This document shows positions 1 to 10,100 of a stretch of DNA of 64,000 bases, piece after piece. The notes below the pieces were generated by a model. The model searched no databases and was not told the origin of the DNA. It worked only from the letters and a program-made list of their open reading frames with translations. The translations under genes were made by a program, and so were the position numbers. This stretch comes from Nocardioides turkmenicus. Its GTDB lineage: Bacteria; Actinomycetota; Actinomycetes; Propionibacteriales; Nocardioidaceae. Within the stretch, counting starts at the first letter, position 1, and each line of letters starts with the position of its first letter. The stretch is from positions 62,001 to 126,000 of the forward strand of contig NZ_JAALAA010000004.1 of NCBI RefSeq assembly GCF_011045035.1, read 5' to 3'.

Positions 1-1322
1 GCGAGCTCGGTGATCGGCAGCGTCGAGGTGTTGGAGCAGAGCACCGCGTCCTCGTTGACGAACGGGGCGATCTCGCTGAACACCTTCTGCTTCAGCGACA
101 CGTCCTCGAAGACCGCCTCGACGACGACGTCGACACCGGCGAAGTCCTCCGGTGCGACAGTCGGGGTGATCCGACCGAGGATCTCGTCGGCCTTCTCCTG
201 GGTGAGCTTGCCGCGGGAGACCGCCTTCTCGTTGAGCTTGGCGGTGTAGGCCTTGCCCCTTTCAGCCGCCTCGATCGCGACGTCCTTGAGGACGACCTCG
301 GCACCCGCACGTGCGAAGGAGTACGCGATGCCGGCACCCATCATCCCGGCACCGAGCACGCCGACCTTGGTCGCGGTGAACTTCTCGACGCCGTCCGGGC
401 GCAGGGTGCCGGCGCCGATGGCGCCGAGGTCGAAGAAGAACGCCTGGATCATGTTCTTCGACTGCTGGCCGGTGACCAGGGAGACGAAGTAGCGCGACTC
501 GATCCGGGTGGCGGTGTCGAAGTCGACCATCGCGCCCTCGACCGCGGCCGACAGGATCGCCTTCGGCGCACGCATGTCGGACTGCTTGAGCTGCTTGCGC
601 AGGATCGGCGGGAACGCGGGCAGGAAGCCAGCGAGAGCCGGCGAGGTCGGCTTGCCGCCGGGCATCTTGTAGCCGGGCTTGTCCCACGGCTGGGCGATCT
701 CGTCGGGGTTGGCCTTGATCCACGCCTTCGCGGCGGGCACGAGCTCATCGGGGGAGGAGACCAGCTCGTCGACCAGACCCTTCTCGAGGGCCGCGGCGGG
801 CTTGAACTTCGTGCCCTGGCCGAGGACGTCCATGAGCCCGGTCATCAGACCGAGCAGACGGACGACGCGGGTGACGCCGCCGCCACCGGGCAGCAGACCG
901 AGCGAGACCTCGGGCAGCCCGATGTCGTAGCGGGCGTCCAGCGCGATGCGGTGCTGGGTGGCCAGCGCGATCTCCAGGCCACCGCCGAGGGCGGCGCCGT
1001 TGATCGCCGCGACGACCGGCTTGGGGAACGTCTCCAGCTTGCGGAGGGTCGCCTTGATCGACTCGACCTCCTCGAAGACCTGGGCGGCGTTCTCCGGCCG
1101 CACCTGGATCATGTTCTTGAGGTCACCACCGGCGAAGAAGGTCTTCTTCGCGGAGGCGATCACGACGCCGGTCACGTCGTCCGCCTCGGCGTACAGCTTC
1201 TCGACGGCCTCCGCCATCGAGGTCTTGTACAGCTCGTTCATGGTGTTGGCCGACTGGTTCGGGTCGTCCAGGGTCAGCGTGACGATGCCGTCGGCATCCT
1301 TGTCGTACTTGACTGCACTCAT
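1..1322 (-). CDS. fadB: Fatty-oxidation multifunctional enzyme (enoyl-CoA hydratase / 3-hydroxyacyl-CoA dehydrogenase), 3' end outside window
   Basis: The first 440 codons are visible; the C-terminal part lies beyond the window edge. The enzyme hydrates enoyl-CoA and oxidises the 3-hydroxyacyl-CoA product during beta-oxidation in the cytoplasm. The N-terminal third is a crotonase domain, with an oxyanion-hole stretch FFAGGDL near residue 65 and a Gly-rich segment NGAALGGGLEIALA near residue 108. An NAD-binding Rossmann motif GVLGAGMMGAGIAYS follows near residues 320-335. The start is ATG at 1320-1322, 18 bp after the thiolase stop, so the two genes form an operon. The order thiolase then hydratase/dehydrogenase is the same as mycobacterial fadA-fadB. 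Family assignment is secure; chain-length specificity cannot be read from sequence. Confidence 0.93.
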   Translation of the reverse strand, partial: MSAVKYDKDADGIVTLTLDDPNQSANTMNELYKTSMAEAVEKLYAEADDVTGVVIASAKKTFFAGGDLKNMIQVRPENAAQVFEEVESIKATLRKLETFPKPVVAAINGAALGGGLEIALATQHRIALDARYDIGLPEVSLGLLPGGGGVTRVVRLLGLMTGLMDVLGQGTKFKPAAALEKGLVDELVSSPDELVPAAKAWIKANPDEIAQPWDKPGYKMPGGKPTSPALAGFLPAFPPILRKQLKQSDMRAPKAILSAAVEGAMVDFDTATRIESRYFVSLVTGQQSKNMIQAFFFDLGAIGAGTLRPDGVEKFTATKVGVLGAGMMGAGIAYSFARAGAEVVLKDVAIEAAERGKAYTAKLNEKAVSRGKLTQEKADEILGRITPTVAPEDFAGVDVVVEAVFEDVSLKQKVFSEIAPFVNEDAVLCSNTSTLPITEL

Positions 1323-1340
1323 AGCTCTTCAGATTCCCTT

Positions 1341-2552
1341 TCAGACCAGCTCGACGATCGTCGCGATACCCATGCCGCCACCGACGCACAGCGTGGCAAG
1401 GCCGCGCTGCTTGCCCTGACGCTCGAGCTCGTCGACCAGGGTGCCGAGGATGATGGCACCGGTCGCGCCCAGCGGGTGGCCCATGGCGATCGCACCGCCG
1501 TTGACGTTGGTGACCGACTCGTCGATGCCCATGTCCTTGATGAACCGCATCGCGACGGCGGCGAACGCCTCGTTGATCTCGAACAGGTCGATGTCGTCGA
1601 CGGTGAGGCCGGCCTTGGCCAGCGCCTTGCGCGAGGCGGGAGCCGGGCCGGTGAGCATGATCGTCGGGTCGGCGCCGGAGACGGCGGCCGAGACGATCCG
1701 GGCACGCGGGGTGAGGCCGTTGGCCTTGCCGGCCGCCTCGGAACCGATCAGCATCAGCGCGGAGCCGTCGACGATGCCGGAGGAGTTGCCGGCGTGGTGG
1801 ACGTGGTCGATCTTCTCGACCCAGTGGTACTTGGCCAGCGCGACATCGTCGAAGCCGGCCTCCTGGCCCTGCTGGAGGAAGGACGGCTTGAGGCCGGCCA
1901 GCGTCTCGGCGGTGGTGCCGGGGCGGATCAGCTCGTCGTGGTCGAGCACGGTCAGCCCGTTCTGGTCCACGACCGGGATGACGGCGTCCTTGAAGTAGCC
2001 GTTCTCCCAGGCGGCGGCCGCCCGGGCGTGCGACTGGGCGGCGTAGCGGTCGACGTCCGCACGGCTGAAGCCCTCGATGGTCGCGATCAGGTCGGCGCCG
2101 ATGCCCTGCGGGACGAAGCCGGTCTGCAGCGCGGTGTCGGGGTCCTGCGCCCAGGCGCCGCCGTCGCTGCCCATCGGCGCCTTGCTCATCGACTCCACGC
2201 CACCGGCGAGGATGAGGTCCTCGAAGCCGCCGCGTACGCGGGAGGCGGCCTGGTTGACGGCCTCCAGGCCGGAGGCGCAGAAACGGTTGAGCTGCACACC
2301 TGCGGTGGTCTCGGGGAGACCGGCCTTGATGGCGGCGGTCTTGGCGATGTCACCGCCCTGCTCGCCGACAGGGGTGACGACACCGAGGACGACGTCGTCG
2401 ATCAGCGCGGGGTCGAGGTTGGGGTTGCGCTTGCGAGCCTCATCGATCAGGCCGACCACCAGGTCGATCGGCTTGACCTCGTGGAGCGCTCCGGTCTTCT
2501 TACCCTTCCCGCGCGGCGTGCGCAGGTGGTCATAGATGAATGCTTCAGCCAT
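1341..2552 (-). CDS. fadA: Acetyl-CoA C-acyltransferase (3-ketoacyl-CoA thiolase)
   Basis: This 403-residue protein has the normal length for a degradative thiolase. It cleaves 3-ketoacyl-CoA with CoA to acetyl-CoA and a shortened acyl-CoA. The nucleophilic cysteine is C92 in [10 protein letters not shown]. The GHPLGATG histidine motif and the second cysteine in CVGGGMG (about residue 389) complete the active site. The ATG start at 2552 lies just below a perfect dyad (2562-2580) shared in part with the promoter region of the neighbouring MerR and acyl-CoA dehydrogenase genes. Thiolase and the downstream fadB-like gene are evidently co-transcribed. MerR control is inferred from the repeated dyad, not shown. 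Confidence 0.95.
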   Translation of the reverse strand: MAEAFIYDHLRTPRGKGKKTGALHEVKPIDLVVGLIDEARKRNPNLDPALIDDVVLGVVTPVGEQGGDIAKTAAIKAGLPETTAGVQLNRFCASGLEAVNQAASRVRGGFEDLILAGGVESMSKAPMGSDGGAWAQDPDTALQTGFVPQGIGADLIATIEGFSRADVDRYAAQSHARAAAAWENGYFKDAVIPVVDQNGLTVLDHDELIRPGTTAETLAGLKPSFLQQGQEAGFDDVALAKYHWVEKIDHVHHAGNSSGIVDGSALMLIGSEAAGKANGLTPRARIVSAAVSGADPTIMLTGPAPASRKALAKAGLTVDDIDLFEINEAFAAVAMRFIKDMGIDESVTNVNGGAIAMGHPLGATGAIILGTLVDELERQGKQRGLATLCVGGGMGIATIVELV

Positions 2553-2561
2553 GCGCCGATT

Positions 2562-2583
2562 GTGACACTAAAACTGTCACAGT
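2562..2583. promoter_or_regulatory. Candidate MerR operator before fadA
   Basis: GTGACACTAAAACTGTCAC (2562-2580) is a 19-bp perfect dyad with 6-bp arms. It overlaps ACTGTCACAGT (2573-2583), itself palindromic around a central C. The same 11-mer occurs at 3242-3252, in front of merR and the divergent acyl-CoA dehydrogenase. Sharing between the two control regions of a beta-oxidation cluster that contains a MerR gene makes it a good operator candidate. Confidence 0.6.
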
Positions 2584-2605
2584 CAACAGGGTTGGACCGA
2601 AACCT

Positions 2606-3199
2606 TCACGACAGGTTCCGCGAGATCGTCCGGTTCACCGCGTCCTGGAAGCTCACCACGATCGCCTCGGTGGTCAGCTGCCGCAGCCGAGGGAGCACCT
2701 CCTCGAGGTGCTCGGCCTCCTCCGGGCTGTGGTGGGTGCGCCGGAACGGGTCGACGACCTGGTCACGGAGGATGACGTTGAGCTCGGCGGCGAGCTCGGC
2801 CATGTGACGTGAGGTGGCTGCGTACGCCGCTGCGAGGGCGTCACGGGGCAGCCCCAGCGCGATCAGCTCACGCCCGATCCTGGCCTGGATGTCCTCGGTG
2901 GGCTCCGTGGCCCAGGAGGTGATCATCGCGCGCTGCATCGCGAGATCCTCGCGGGTGATGTCGGCGGGGAGCCGGGCGAGGTAGCGCTCGATCGCCTGTA
3001 GCGTGAACCCGTGCGCCTGGAGCGCGGTGACGAGGTCGAGGCGGGCGCGGTGCTCGGGACCGTAGTAGGCCACCCGCCCGCGGCGGATCGGCGCCGGGAT
3101 CAGCCCGAGGCTCGCGTAGTAGCGCGTGGTGCGCACCGACAGTCCCGTGGCGGTCGACAGCTCATCGATCGTCATCAGCTCATCGGTCGTCTCGGTCAT
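2606..3199 (-). CDS. MerR-family transcriptional regulator
   Basis: The N-terminal winged-helix domain is a typical MerR fold: TIDELSTATGLSVRTTRYYASLGL is the recognition HTH plus wing region, followed by an AYYGPEHRARLDLV segment. The rest is a helical dimerisation/effector part without the cysteine clusters of metal sensors, so an organic ligand such as an acyl-CoA is more likely; that is inference. The ATG at 3199 is preferred over an ATG 10 codons upstream because the HTH begins almost at once. It is transcribed towards fadA-fadB and divergently from the acyl-CoA dehydrogenase; both flanking intergenic regions carry ACTGTCACAGT, suggesting autoregulation and control of the beta-oxidation genes. 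Confidence 0.88.
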   Translation of the reverse strand: MTETTDELMTIDELSTATGLSVRTTRYYASLGLIPAPIRRGRVAYYGPEHRARLDLVTALQAHGFTLQAIERYLARLPADITREDLAMQRAMITSWATEPTEDIQARIGRELIALGLPRDALAAAYAATSRHMAELAAELNVILRDQVVDPFRRTHHSPEEAEHLEEVLPRLRQLTTEAIVVSFQDAVNRTISRNLS

Positions 3200-3241
3200 G
3201 CCAGGGACCGTAGACCAAACCATTGCCACTTCGCCAGTGTT

Positions 3242-3252
3242 ACTGTCACAGT
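3242..3252. promoter_or_regulatory. Second ACTGTCACAGT operator candidate
   Basis: The palindrome ACTGTCACAGT lies in the 135-bp divergent region between merR and the acyl-CoA dehydrogenase, identical to the site before fadA. It is preceded by AGTGTT, which resembles a degenerate left arm of the longer dyad. It is placed where one bound regulator could affect both divergent promoters. Confidence 0.55.
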
Positions 3253-3334
3253 TGCTCCGTCGCCCATCACGACAATGCGGCCTGCGCCACAGTGGTGAGG
3301 CATCATTAACCGGGTACGTCTACGGAGGAGTGTC

Positions 3335-4483
3335 ATGCCCCAGAAGCCCACCATCTACGAAGCCGAGCACGAGGACTTCCGCGCCACCGCGAAGGCGTTC
3401 TTCGAGAAGGAGGTCGTCCCGTTCCACGACCAGTGGGAGAAGGACGGCATCGTCCCGCGCGAGCTGTGGAAGAAGGCCGGCGACACCGGGCTGCTCTGCT
3501 TCGACGTCGACGAGGAGTACGGCGGGCCGGGCATCAAGGACTTCCGGTTCAACGCGGTCCTCCACGAGGAGATGGCGAAGATCGGGGCCAGCGGCCCGGG
3601 CTTCTTCGTCCACACCGACATCATCGTCCCCTACATCTCCCACCTCGGGACGCCCGAGCAGAAGCAGCGCTGGCTGCCGGGCTGCGTCTCCGGCGACATT
3701 ATCACCGCCATCGCGATGACCGAGCCGGGCGCGGGCTCCGACCTCCAGGGCGTGCGCACCACCGCGGTCGACAAGGGGGACCACTACCTCCTCAACGGCT
3801 CGAAGACGTTCATCTCCAATGGCATCAACGCCGACCTCGTCATCGTGGTCGCCAAGACCAACCCCGAGGCCGGCGCCCACGGCATCTCCCTGCTCGTCGT
3901 CGAGCGCGGCATGGAGGGCTTCGAGCGCGGCCGCAACCTCGACAAGGTCGGCATGAAGGCGCAGGACACCGCCGAGCTCTCCTTCACCGACGTGGTCGTG
4001 CCGAAGGAGAACCTGCTCGGCGAGGAGGGCTCCGGCTTCATCTCGCTGATGACGCTGCTGCCGCAGGAGCGCATCTCGGTCGCCTCGATCGCGGTCGCCG
4101 CGGTCGAGCAGGTCCTCGAGCTGTCGTTGGACTACGCGCGCACCCGCGAGGCGTTCGGCCGTCCGATCGGCCGCTTCCAGAACACCGCGTTCACGCTCGC
4201 CGAGATGGCCACCGAGGCCTACCTCGCCCGCCTGTTCCTCAACGACGCCATCACCCAGCTCAACGCCGGCACCGCCGACACCGTCCTGGCCTCGATGGCG
4301 AAGTGGTGGACCACCGAGCTGCAGAAGAAGTTCGTCGACCAGGGCGTCCAGATCCACGGCGGCTACGGCTACATGATGGAATACCCGATCGCCAAGGCGT
4401 TCATCGACAGCCGCATCCAGACCATCTACGGCGGCACCACCGAGGTGCAGAAGCTGATCATCAGCCGCCACCTCGGGCTGTGA
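3335..4483 (+). CDS. Acyl-CoA dehydrogenase
   Basis: This 382-residue FAD enzyme performs the first step of acyl-CoA beta-oxidation. The FAD-contacting stretch TAMTEPGAGSDL (about residues 127-138) and the C-terminal YGGTTEVQKLIISRHLGL are typical. At the place where medium-chain enzymes have their catalytic Glu (YEGT) this protein has YGGT. The likely base is instead E245 in LLPQERIS, the helix-G position used by isovaleryl- and long-chain-type enzymes. The ATG is preceded by GGAGGAGTGTC, a strong ribosome site. It is divergent from MerR and ends 1 bp before the convergent proC stop. Substrate could be a branched, long-chain or modified acyl-CoA. Confidence 0.94.
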   Translation: MPQKPTIYEAEHEDFRATAKAFFEKEVVPFHDQWEKDGIVPRELWKKAGDTGLLCFDVDEEYGGPGIKDFRFNAVLHEEMAKIGASGPGFFVHTDIIVPYISHLGTPEQKQRWLPGCVSGDIITAIAMTEPGAGSDLQGVRTTAVDKGDHYLLNGSKTFISNGINADLVIVVAKTNPEAGAHGISLLVVERGMEGFERGRNLDKVGMKAQDTAELSFTDVVVPKENLLGEEGSGFISLMTLLPQERISVASIAVAAVEQVLELSLDYARTREAFGRPIGRFQNTAFTLAEMATEAYLARLFLNDAITQLNAGTADTVLASMAKWWTTELQKKFVDQGVQIHGGYGYMMEYPIAKAFIDSRIQTIYGGTTEVQKLIISRHLGL

Positions 4484-4484
4484 T

Positions 4485-5273
4485 CTAGGACAGCTCCTTG
4501 GAGCGTACGTAGGCGGCGCGGGTGGCCTCGAGGAAGGCCGCCCGCACGCCGTTCTGCTCGAGCGCGCCGAGGGCGGCGGCGGTGGTGCCGCCTGGGGAGG
4601 TGACCTGCTCGCGGAGGATCGCGGGGTGGGTGCCGCTCTCGAGCAGCTTGGCGGACCCGGTCAGCGTCTGGAGGACGAGCGTGGTCGCGTCGTCCCTGGT
4701 CAGGCCCAGGTGGACGGCCGCCTCGATCCAGGCCTCGGCGACGAGGAAGACGTACGCCGGGCCGGAGCCGCTGATCGCGGTGACGGCGTCGATCTGCGAC
4801 TCGGGGACGGTGACCACCTTGCCGACAGCACGCATCAGGTCGGCGGCGGTCTCGACCGCGTCCGGAGTCGCGTTGGCGCCACCGGCCACCGCGGACATGC
4901 CCTCGCCGACCAGCGCCGGCGTGTTGGGCATGACCCGTACGACCGAGACACCGTCGGGGACGGCGGGCTCCATGGCCGAGGTCGGGACCCCTGCGGCCAG
5001 TGAGACCACGGTGGTCCCCGCGCGCAGCGCGGAGGCGATCGACTCCAGCACGGGTACGACGCCGTAGGGCTTCACGCCCAGCACCACCACGTCGGCCTCG
5101 GCCACCGCCTCGGTGGCCGGCAGCGTACGGATGCCGTGCTCCTCGCGGAGCGCGGCCGCCTGCTCCTCGCGCGCCTCGACGACGATGACGCTCTCCGGGG
5201 AGTGACCCGCCTCGAGGAGCCCGGCCAGCACGGCCCCACCCATGTTGCCTGCACCGATGATCGCGATCGTCAT
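4485..5273 (-). CDS. proC: Pyrroline-5-carboxylate reductase
   Basis: This 262-residue enzyme reduces 1-pyrroline-5-carboxylate to proline with NAD(P)H. The N-terminus is a Rossmann nucleotide-binding motif (IAIIGAGNMGGAVLAGL). The substrate-site signatures AISGSGPAY and VTSPGGTTAAAL are intact. The ATG at 5273 is chosen over one 20 codons upstream because it puts the Rossmann beta strand directly at the N-terminus, as in the family. It stands alone; putA, the opposing proline-degrading enzyme, is 1.8 kb away. The gene ends 1 bp from the convergent acyl-CoA dehydrogenase stop, so no separate terminator fits between them. Confidence 0.95.
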   Translation of the reverse strand: MTIAIIGAGNMGGAVLAGLLEAGHSPESVIVVEAREEQAAALREEHGIRTLPATEAVAEADVVVLGVKPYGVVPVLESIASALRAGTTVVSLAAGVPTSAMEPAVPDGVSVVRVMPNTPALVGEGMSAVAGGANATPDAVETAADLMRAVGKVVTVPESQIDAVTAISGSGPAYVFLVAEAWIEAAVHLGLTRDDATTLVLQTLTGSAKLLESGTHPAILREQVTSPGGTTAAALGALEQNGVRAAFLEATRAAYVRSKELS

Positions 5274-5388
5274 GCTCGCCAGTCTCTCAGAGCGGATGAC
5301 CTGCAGGAATAACGCCCCACGGGACCCAAGCAACTGCTAGGTTGCGATACCCACACCCGTAACACGCGGCTGGTCATCGGGAGGCCAC

Positions 5389-7008
5389 ATGCGCATCAGA
5401 CCCTCGTCCCTGCTCGCTGTGGTCGCCCTCGCGGCGACGGTCGCGATGGTGGGACCGCCCGCGTCCGGCGACGACGTCGAGCGGCGGCTCCCGTCGCCGG
5501 AGTCCGAGGTGAACGTGACCGGTGAGCCCCGCACCGGCACCGGGCCGGGCGGCACGGTCGAGGGGCTCGTCGACGCCCACAGCCACATGTTCATGCAGGA
5601 CGGGATCGGTGGCGCGGCGGTCTGCGGGAAGGCGTGGTCGGCCACGGGCATCGCGGACGCGCTCAAGGACTGCCCCTCCCATGGGATCGCCGGCGAGACC
5701 GCGCTCCTGGAGAACCTGACCCGCTCGGGCAGCCCGCTCGGGTTCCACGACACCACCGGCTGGCCGTCGTTCAAGGACTGGCCGGCGTACGACTCGCTGA
5801 CCCACCAGCAGATGTACTACCGCTGGGTCGAGCGCGCCTGGCGCGCCGGTCAGCGCATCCTGGTGGTGCAGCTGACCAGCAACAAGGCGCTGTGCGCGAT
5901 CAACCCGGGCACCCACCAGTCCTGCGACGAGATGACCGCGGTGCGGAAGCAGGCCAAGGACGCGTACGACACCCAGGCGTTCATCGACGCGCAGTACGGC
6001 GGCGAGGGCCGCGGCTGGTACCGCATCGTCACCGACGCCGGCCAGGCTCGCGAGGTGATCGAGGACGGCAAGCTCGCCGTCGTGCTCGGCGTGGAGACCT
6101 CCGAGCCGTTCGGCTGCTCGCAGAAGCTGCGGCTGCCCTCGTGCACGCGGGCCAACATCGACGCGGGGCTCGACGAGCTGAAGTCGCTCGGGGTCTCGTC
6201 GATGTTCCTGTGCCACAAGTTCGACAACGCGCTGTGCGGGGTCCGCTACGACAAGGGCACCACCGGGCTGCTGGTCAACGCCGGGCAGTTCCTCACCACC
6301 GGGACGTTCTGGACGCCGAAGGCCTGTGACCCGAACCAGCCCCACGACAACAACCCCCGCGTGGTCGAGCGGCCCGCCGAGCTCGCCTGGCTGCCGCAGC
6401 CGCCGATCTACCCGTCGGGCACGGTGTGCAACCCGTACGGCCTCTCCGCCCTGGGTGAGTACGCCCTGCGGGGCCTGATCAAGCGGGGCATGATGGTCGA
6501 GGTCGACCACATGAGCGCCAAGGCCGCCGACCGCACCCTCGACATCCTCGAGGAGACCGACTACCCCGGTGCCCTCGCCAGCCACTCGTGGATGGACGAG
6601 CGCTACCTCGACCGGCTCTACGCCCTCGGCGGCTTCTCCACGATCTACGGCCACAGCACCGACCAGTTCCTGGCCGAGTACGTCCGCACCGCTCCCGTCC
6701 GCGACCGCTACGGCGCCGGCATCGGGTTCGGCTTCGACATGAACGGCTTCGGCGGCACGCCCGGGCCGGCGAAGACGCGGGTCAGCTACCCGTTCGAGGG
6801 CATCCTGGGTGACTCCGTCGTCGACCGCCAGGTCACCGGCCAGCGGATCTGGGACTACAACACCGACGGTGTCGCCCACTACGGGATGGTCCCCGACTAC
6901 CTCGAGGACCTCCGCCTCACCGGCGGCCAGGACGTCATCGACGACATCGTCCGCGGGTCTGAGTCGTATCTGCGTACGTGGGCGGGGGCTCAGGGCGCGG
7001 CTGGGTAG
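5389..7008 (+). CDS. Secreted amidohydrolase-superfamily protein, membrane-dipeptidase (M19)-like
   Basis: The 539-residue product begins with a Sec signal peptide (basic MRIRPSS, then a hydrophobic stretch to about residue 25). The mature part opens with GLVDAHSHMF, a metal-ligand HxH-type motif of amidohydrolases. Further candidate ligands are in VEVDHMSAKAADRTL and ALASHSWMD, an arrangement reminiscent of renal-dipeptidase-like enzymes but longer. Many cysteines suggest disulfides outside the cell. The start is ATG at 5389 behind CGGGAGGCCAC. It is monocistronic: divergent from proC and followed by a long hairpin. Substrate is unknown; dipeptidase is only the closest family description. 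Confidence 0.7.
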   Translation: MRIRPSSLLAVVALAATVAMVGPPASGDDVERRLPSPESEVNVTGEPRTGTGPGGTVEGLVDAHSHMFMQDGIGGAAVCGKAWSATGIADALKDCPSHGIAGETALLENLTRSGSPLGFHDTTGWPSFKDWPAYDSLTHQQMYYRWVERAWRAGQRILVVQLTSNKALCAINPGTHQSCDEMTAVRKQAKDAYDTQAFIDAQYGGEGRGWYRIVTDAGQAREVIEDGKLAVVLGVETSEPFGCSQKLRLPSCTRANIDAGLDELKSLGVSSMFLCHKFDNALCGVRYDKGTTGLLVNAGQFLTTGTFWTPKACDPNQPHDNNPRVVERPAELAWLPQPPIYPSGTVCNPYGLSALGEYALRGLIKRGMMVEVDHMSAKAADRTLDILEETDYPGALASHSWMDERYLDRLYALGGFSTIYGHSTDQFLAEYVRTAPVRDRYGAGIGFGFDMNGFGGTPGPAKTRVSYPFEGILGDSVVDRQVTGQRIWDYNTDGVAHYGMVPDYLEDLRLTGGQDVIDDIVRGSESYLRTWAGAQGAAG

Positions 7009-7015
7009 GAACTAG

Positions 7016-7103
7016 GAATACCCGGTCGACCGGGGATCCCTGGACTTGGCGGGTGTTTCAGTGCCCGTCAAGTCCAAGTTTCCCCGGTCAACCGGGTATC
7101 CAT
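7016..7103. terminator. Very long imperfect hairpin between convergent genes
   Basis: Two arms of about 40 nt (7016-7055 and 7061-7102) are complementary at most positions around a five-base loop. Each arm contains its own near-palindrome (CCCGGTCGACCGGGG, CCCCGGTCAACCGGG). It fills the space between the secreted amidohydrolase and putA, so it can serve as a bidirectional terminator, but it is much longer than the other terminators in this window. Confidence 0.65.
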
Positions 7104-7116
7104 GGGGCTGGTGTGA

Positions 7117-10100
7117 CTAGAAGAGGTTGTCCACCAGCGGCGTCGGGGAGCCGAAGCGGTGGGCGGTGACCGAGACGGCCTGCTCGTGCAGGAAGGTGAG
7201 CAGCTCGACGCGGCCGGCCTCGACGACGGGCTGGGCGTAGAGGGCGATGTCGACACGGCCCTGGCTCGCCTCGGCGAAGACCTCGCGCGACCCACCCAGG
7301 AGACGTACGCGGCTGGGCGCATGCGGTCCGGAGAGGATCGCGGCCCACGCGGCCATGTCCTCGACGACGTAGGTCGCGCCGGTCGCCTTCACCAGCGAGG
7401 CGGTCTCGTCGTCGAGAGCGGTGGCGACGGACACCGTCACCGGAGCCCCGGCGGCGACACCGGCCGCGAGGACACGCAGCAGGTGGGCGACGGGGCCACC
7501 CTCGTAGCGGATGGTGACCGGCACCGGCGAGTAGCGCAGCACGTTGACCTCGGCGGTCAGGCGGGAGACGTCGCGGGCGGCACCGAACTCGCGCTCCCAG
7601 GCGACGGCGTCGGACCCGGCGCCGCGCTGGAGCATCTCGATCCCCTCGATCCCCAGGCGACCGGCCCAGTCGACGAGCGACCGGACCGCGGGTGCCGGCG
7701 TGGCGAGCTCGGTGGCGGGAGCCGAGACCCAGTCGCTGAGGCCGACCAGATAGTTGGGCCCGCCGGCCTTCGTCCCGGCGCCGACGGCCGACTTCTTCCA
7801 GCCGCCGAACGGCTGGCGACGCACGATGGCGCCGGTGATGCCGCGGTTGACGTAGACGTTGCCCGCCTCCACCGACTCGAGCCACTGCGTGATCTCGGCC
7901 CGGTCGAGGCTGTGGATGCCCGCGGTGAGGCCGTAGTCGACCTGGTTCTGGATCTCGATCGCCTCGTCGAGCGAGGAGGCCGAGATCAGACCGAGGACCG
8001 GGCCGAAGTACTCGGTCAGGTGGAACTCGGAGCCACGCTTCACGCCGGTCTTCACGCCCGGCGACCAGAGCCGGCCGGTGTCGTCGAGCTGACGGGGCTT
8101 CACCAGCCACGACTCGCCCGGGGCGAGCGTGGTCAGGGCCTTGAGCAGCTTGCCGGAGGCAGGCTCGATGATCGGGCCCACCTGCACGGTCGGGTCGGTC
8201 GGGTAACCGACCTTGAGGGAGGTCACCGCGTCGATGAGCTGGTCGCGGAACCGACGCGAGGTGGCGACGGAGCCGACCAGGATGCCCAGCGATGCCGCGG
8301 AGCACTTCTGTCCGGCGTGGCCGAAGGCCGAGTAGACGAGGTCCTTGACCGCCAGGTCGAGGTCGGCGTCGGGCGTGACCACCAGCGCGTTCTTGCCGGA
8401 GGTCTCGGCCAGCAGCGGCAGGTCCGAGCGGAACGAGCGGAAGAGCTCGGCGGTGTCGAACGCACCGGTCAGGATCAGCCGGTCGACCAGCGGCGACGCG
8501 ATCAGCGCGCGACCGACCTCGTTCTCCGGCACGTGCACCAGCCGCAGGACCTCCTTCGGCACCCCGGCGGCCCACAGCGTCTCGACCAGCACGGAGCCGC
8601 ATCGCTGCGCCTGCGGAGCCGGCTTGATCACCACGGCCGAGCCGGCCGCGAGCGCCGCCGCGACACCACCGGTCGGGATGGCGAGCGGGAAGTTCCACGG
8701 CGGGGTGACCAGCGTCAACCGCACCGGCATCTGACGGGCGCCGTCCACGAGGTCGAGCTCCTCGGCCAGGCTGGCGTAGTAGTTGAGGAAGTCGATCGCC
8801 TCGGAGACCTCGGGGTCGCCCTGGTCGAGCGTCTTGCCACACTCGGACGCGCCGACCTCGAGCCACTCGGCACGACGCCGCTCGACCTCGACGGCCGCGG
8901 CGCGGAGCACGGCGGCCCGCTCGGCACCGGTCTTGCGACCCCAGTCGGCCTGGGCGCCGACGGCACCCTCGAGCACCGACTCCACGGCCTCGACCGAGGT
9001 CACGGTGTGGTCGGCGACGAGCTGCTCGCCCAGCGTCGAGGAGCCGACCCGAGCGATGATGGCCTGGCCCCACTCTCGGTTGCCCGGGAGGTGCGGGTCG
9101 GTGTCCGGGGTGTTCTCGAACGGCCGGGCCACCGGCAGGTCTGCCACCGGCTCGCGCCGGTCCTGGGTGCGGTTGGGCGCCGGCACGGAGTCGTCGACGG
9201 CGGCCAGGGAGCGTACGAACCGCTCCTTCTCGCGCTTGTAGAGCGCCTCGGAGGAGTTGAGGTCGAAGACGGCCGACATGAAGTTCTCGGTGCTCGCACC
9301 CTCCTCGAGGCGGCGCACGAGGTAGGCGATGGCGACGTCGAAGTCCTTCGGGTGCACGACCGGCACGTAGAGCAGGAGGCCACCCACGGTCTCCTTGACC
9401 GCCTCGGCCTGGCCCTCGGCCATGCCCAGCAGCATCTCGAACTCGACCGAGTCACGAACCCCGCGCTCACCAGCGAGGATCCAGGCGTACGCCACGTCGA
9501 ACAGGTTGTGGCCGGCGACGCCGAGCCGCACGTTGGCCATCCGCTCGGGCGTCAGCGCCCAGGACAGCACCCGCTTGTAGTTGGTGTCGGAGTCCTGCTT
9601 GGTCGACCAGGTGGCGACCGGCCAGCCGTGCAACGACGCCTCGACGTGCTCCATCGGCAGGTTGGCACCCTTGACCAGGCGGACCTTGATCGGCGCGCCC
9701 CCACGCGCACGCCGAGCAGCCGACCACTCCTGGAGCCGCATCATCGCCGACATCGCGTCGGGCAGGTAGGCCTGCAGGACGATGCCCGCCTCCAGGTCGG
9801 CCAGCTCGGGACGGTCGAGGAGCCGCGTGAAGACATCGATGGTCATGTCGAGGTCGCGGTACTCCTCCATGTCCAGGTTGATGAACTTCTTCGTCCCGGC
9901 GGCGGAGGAGTTCGCCGCGTAGGTGTAGAGCGGGAGGAGCCGCTCGACGACGTGCTCGACGGCCTCCTCGTACGCCCAGACCGCATGCGGCGCGACCGGC
10001 GAGGAGACCTTCACCGAGACGTAGTCGACGTCGTCGCGCGCGAGCAGCTTGCGGATGCCGGCCAGACGGCGGTCGGCCTCCTTCTGCCCGAGGACGGCCT

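Noticed and set aside
951-2807. Long plus-strand frame across fadB/fadA/merR
   Set aside because: It runs antisense through three recognisable genes and has no domain or ribosome site.
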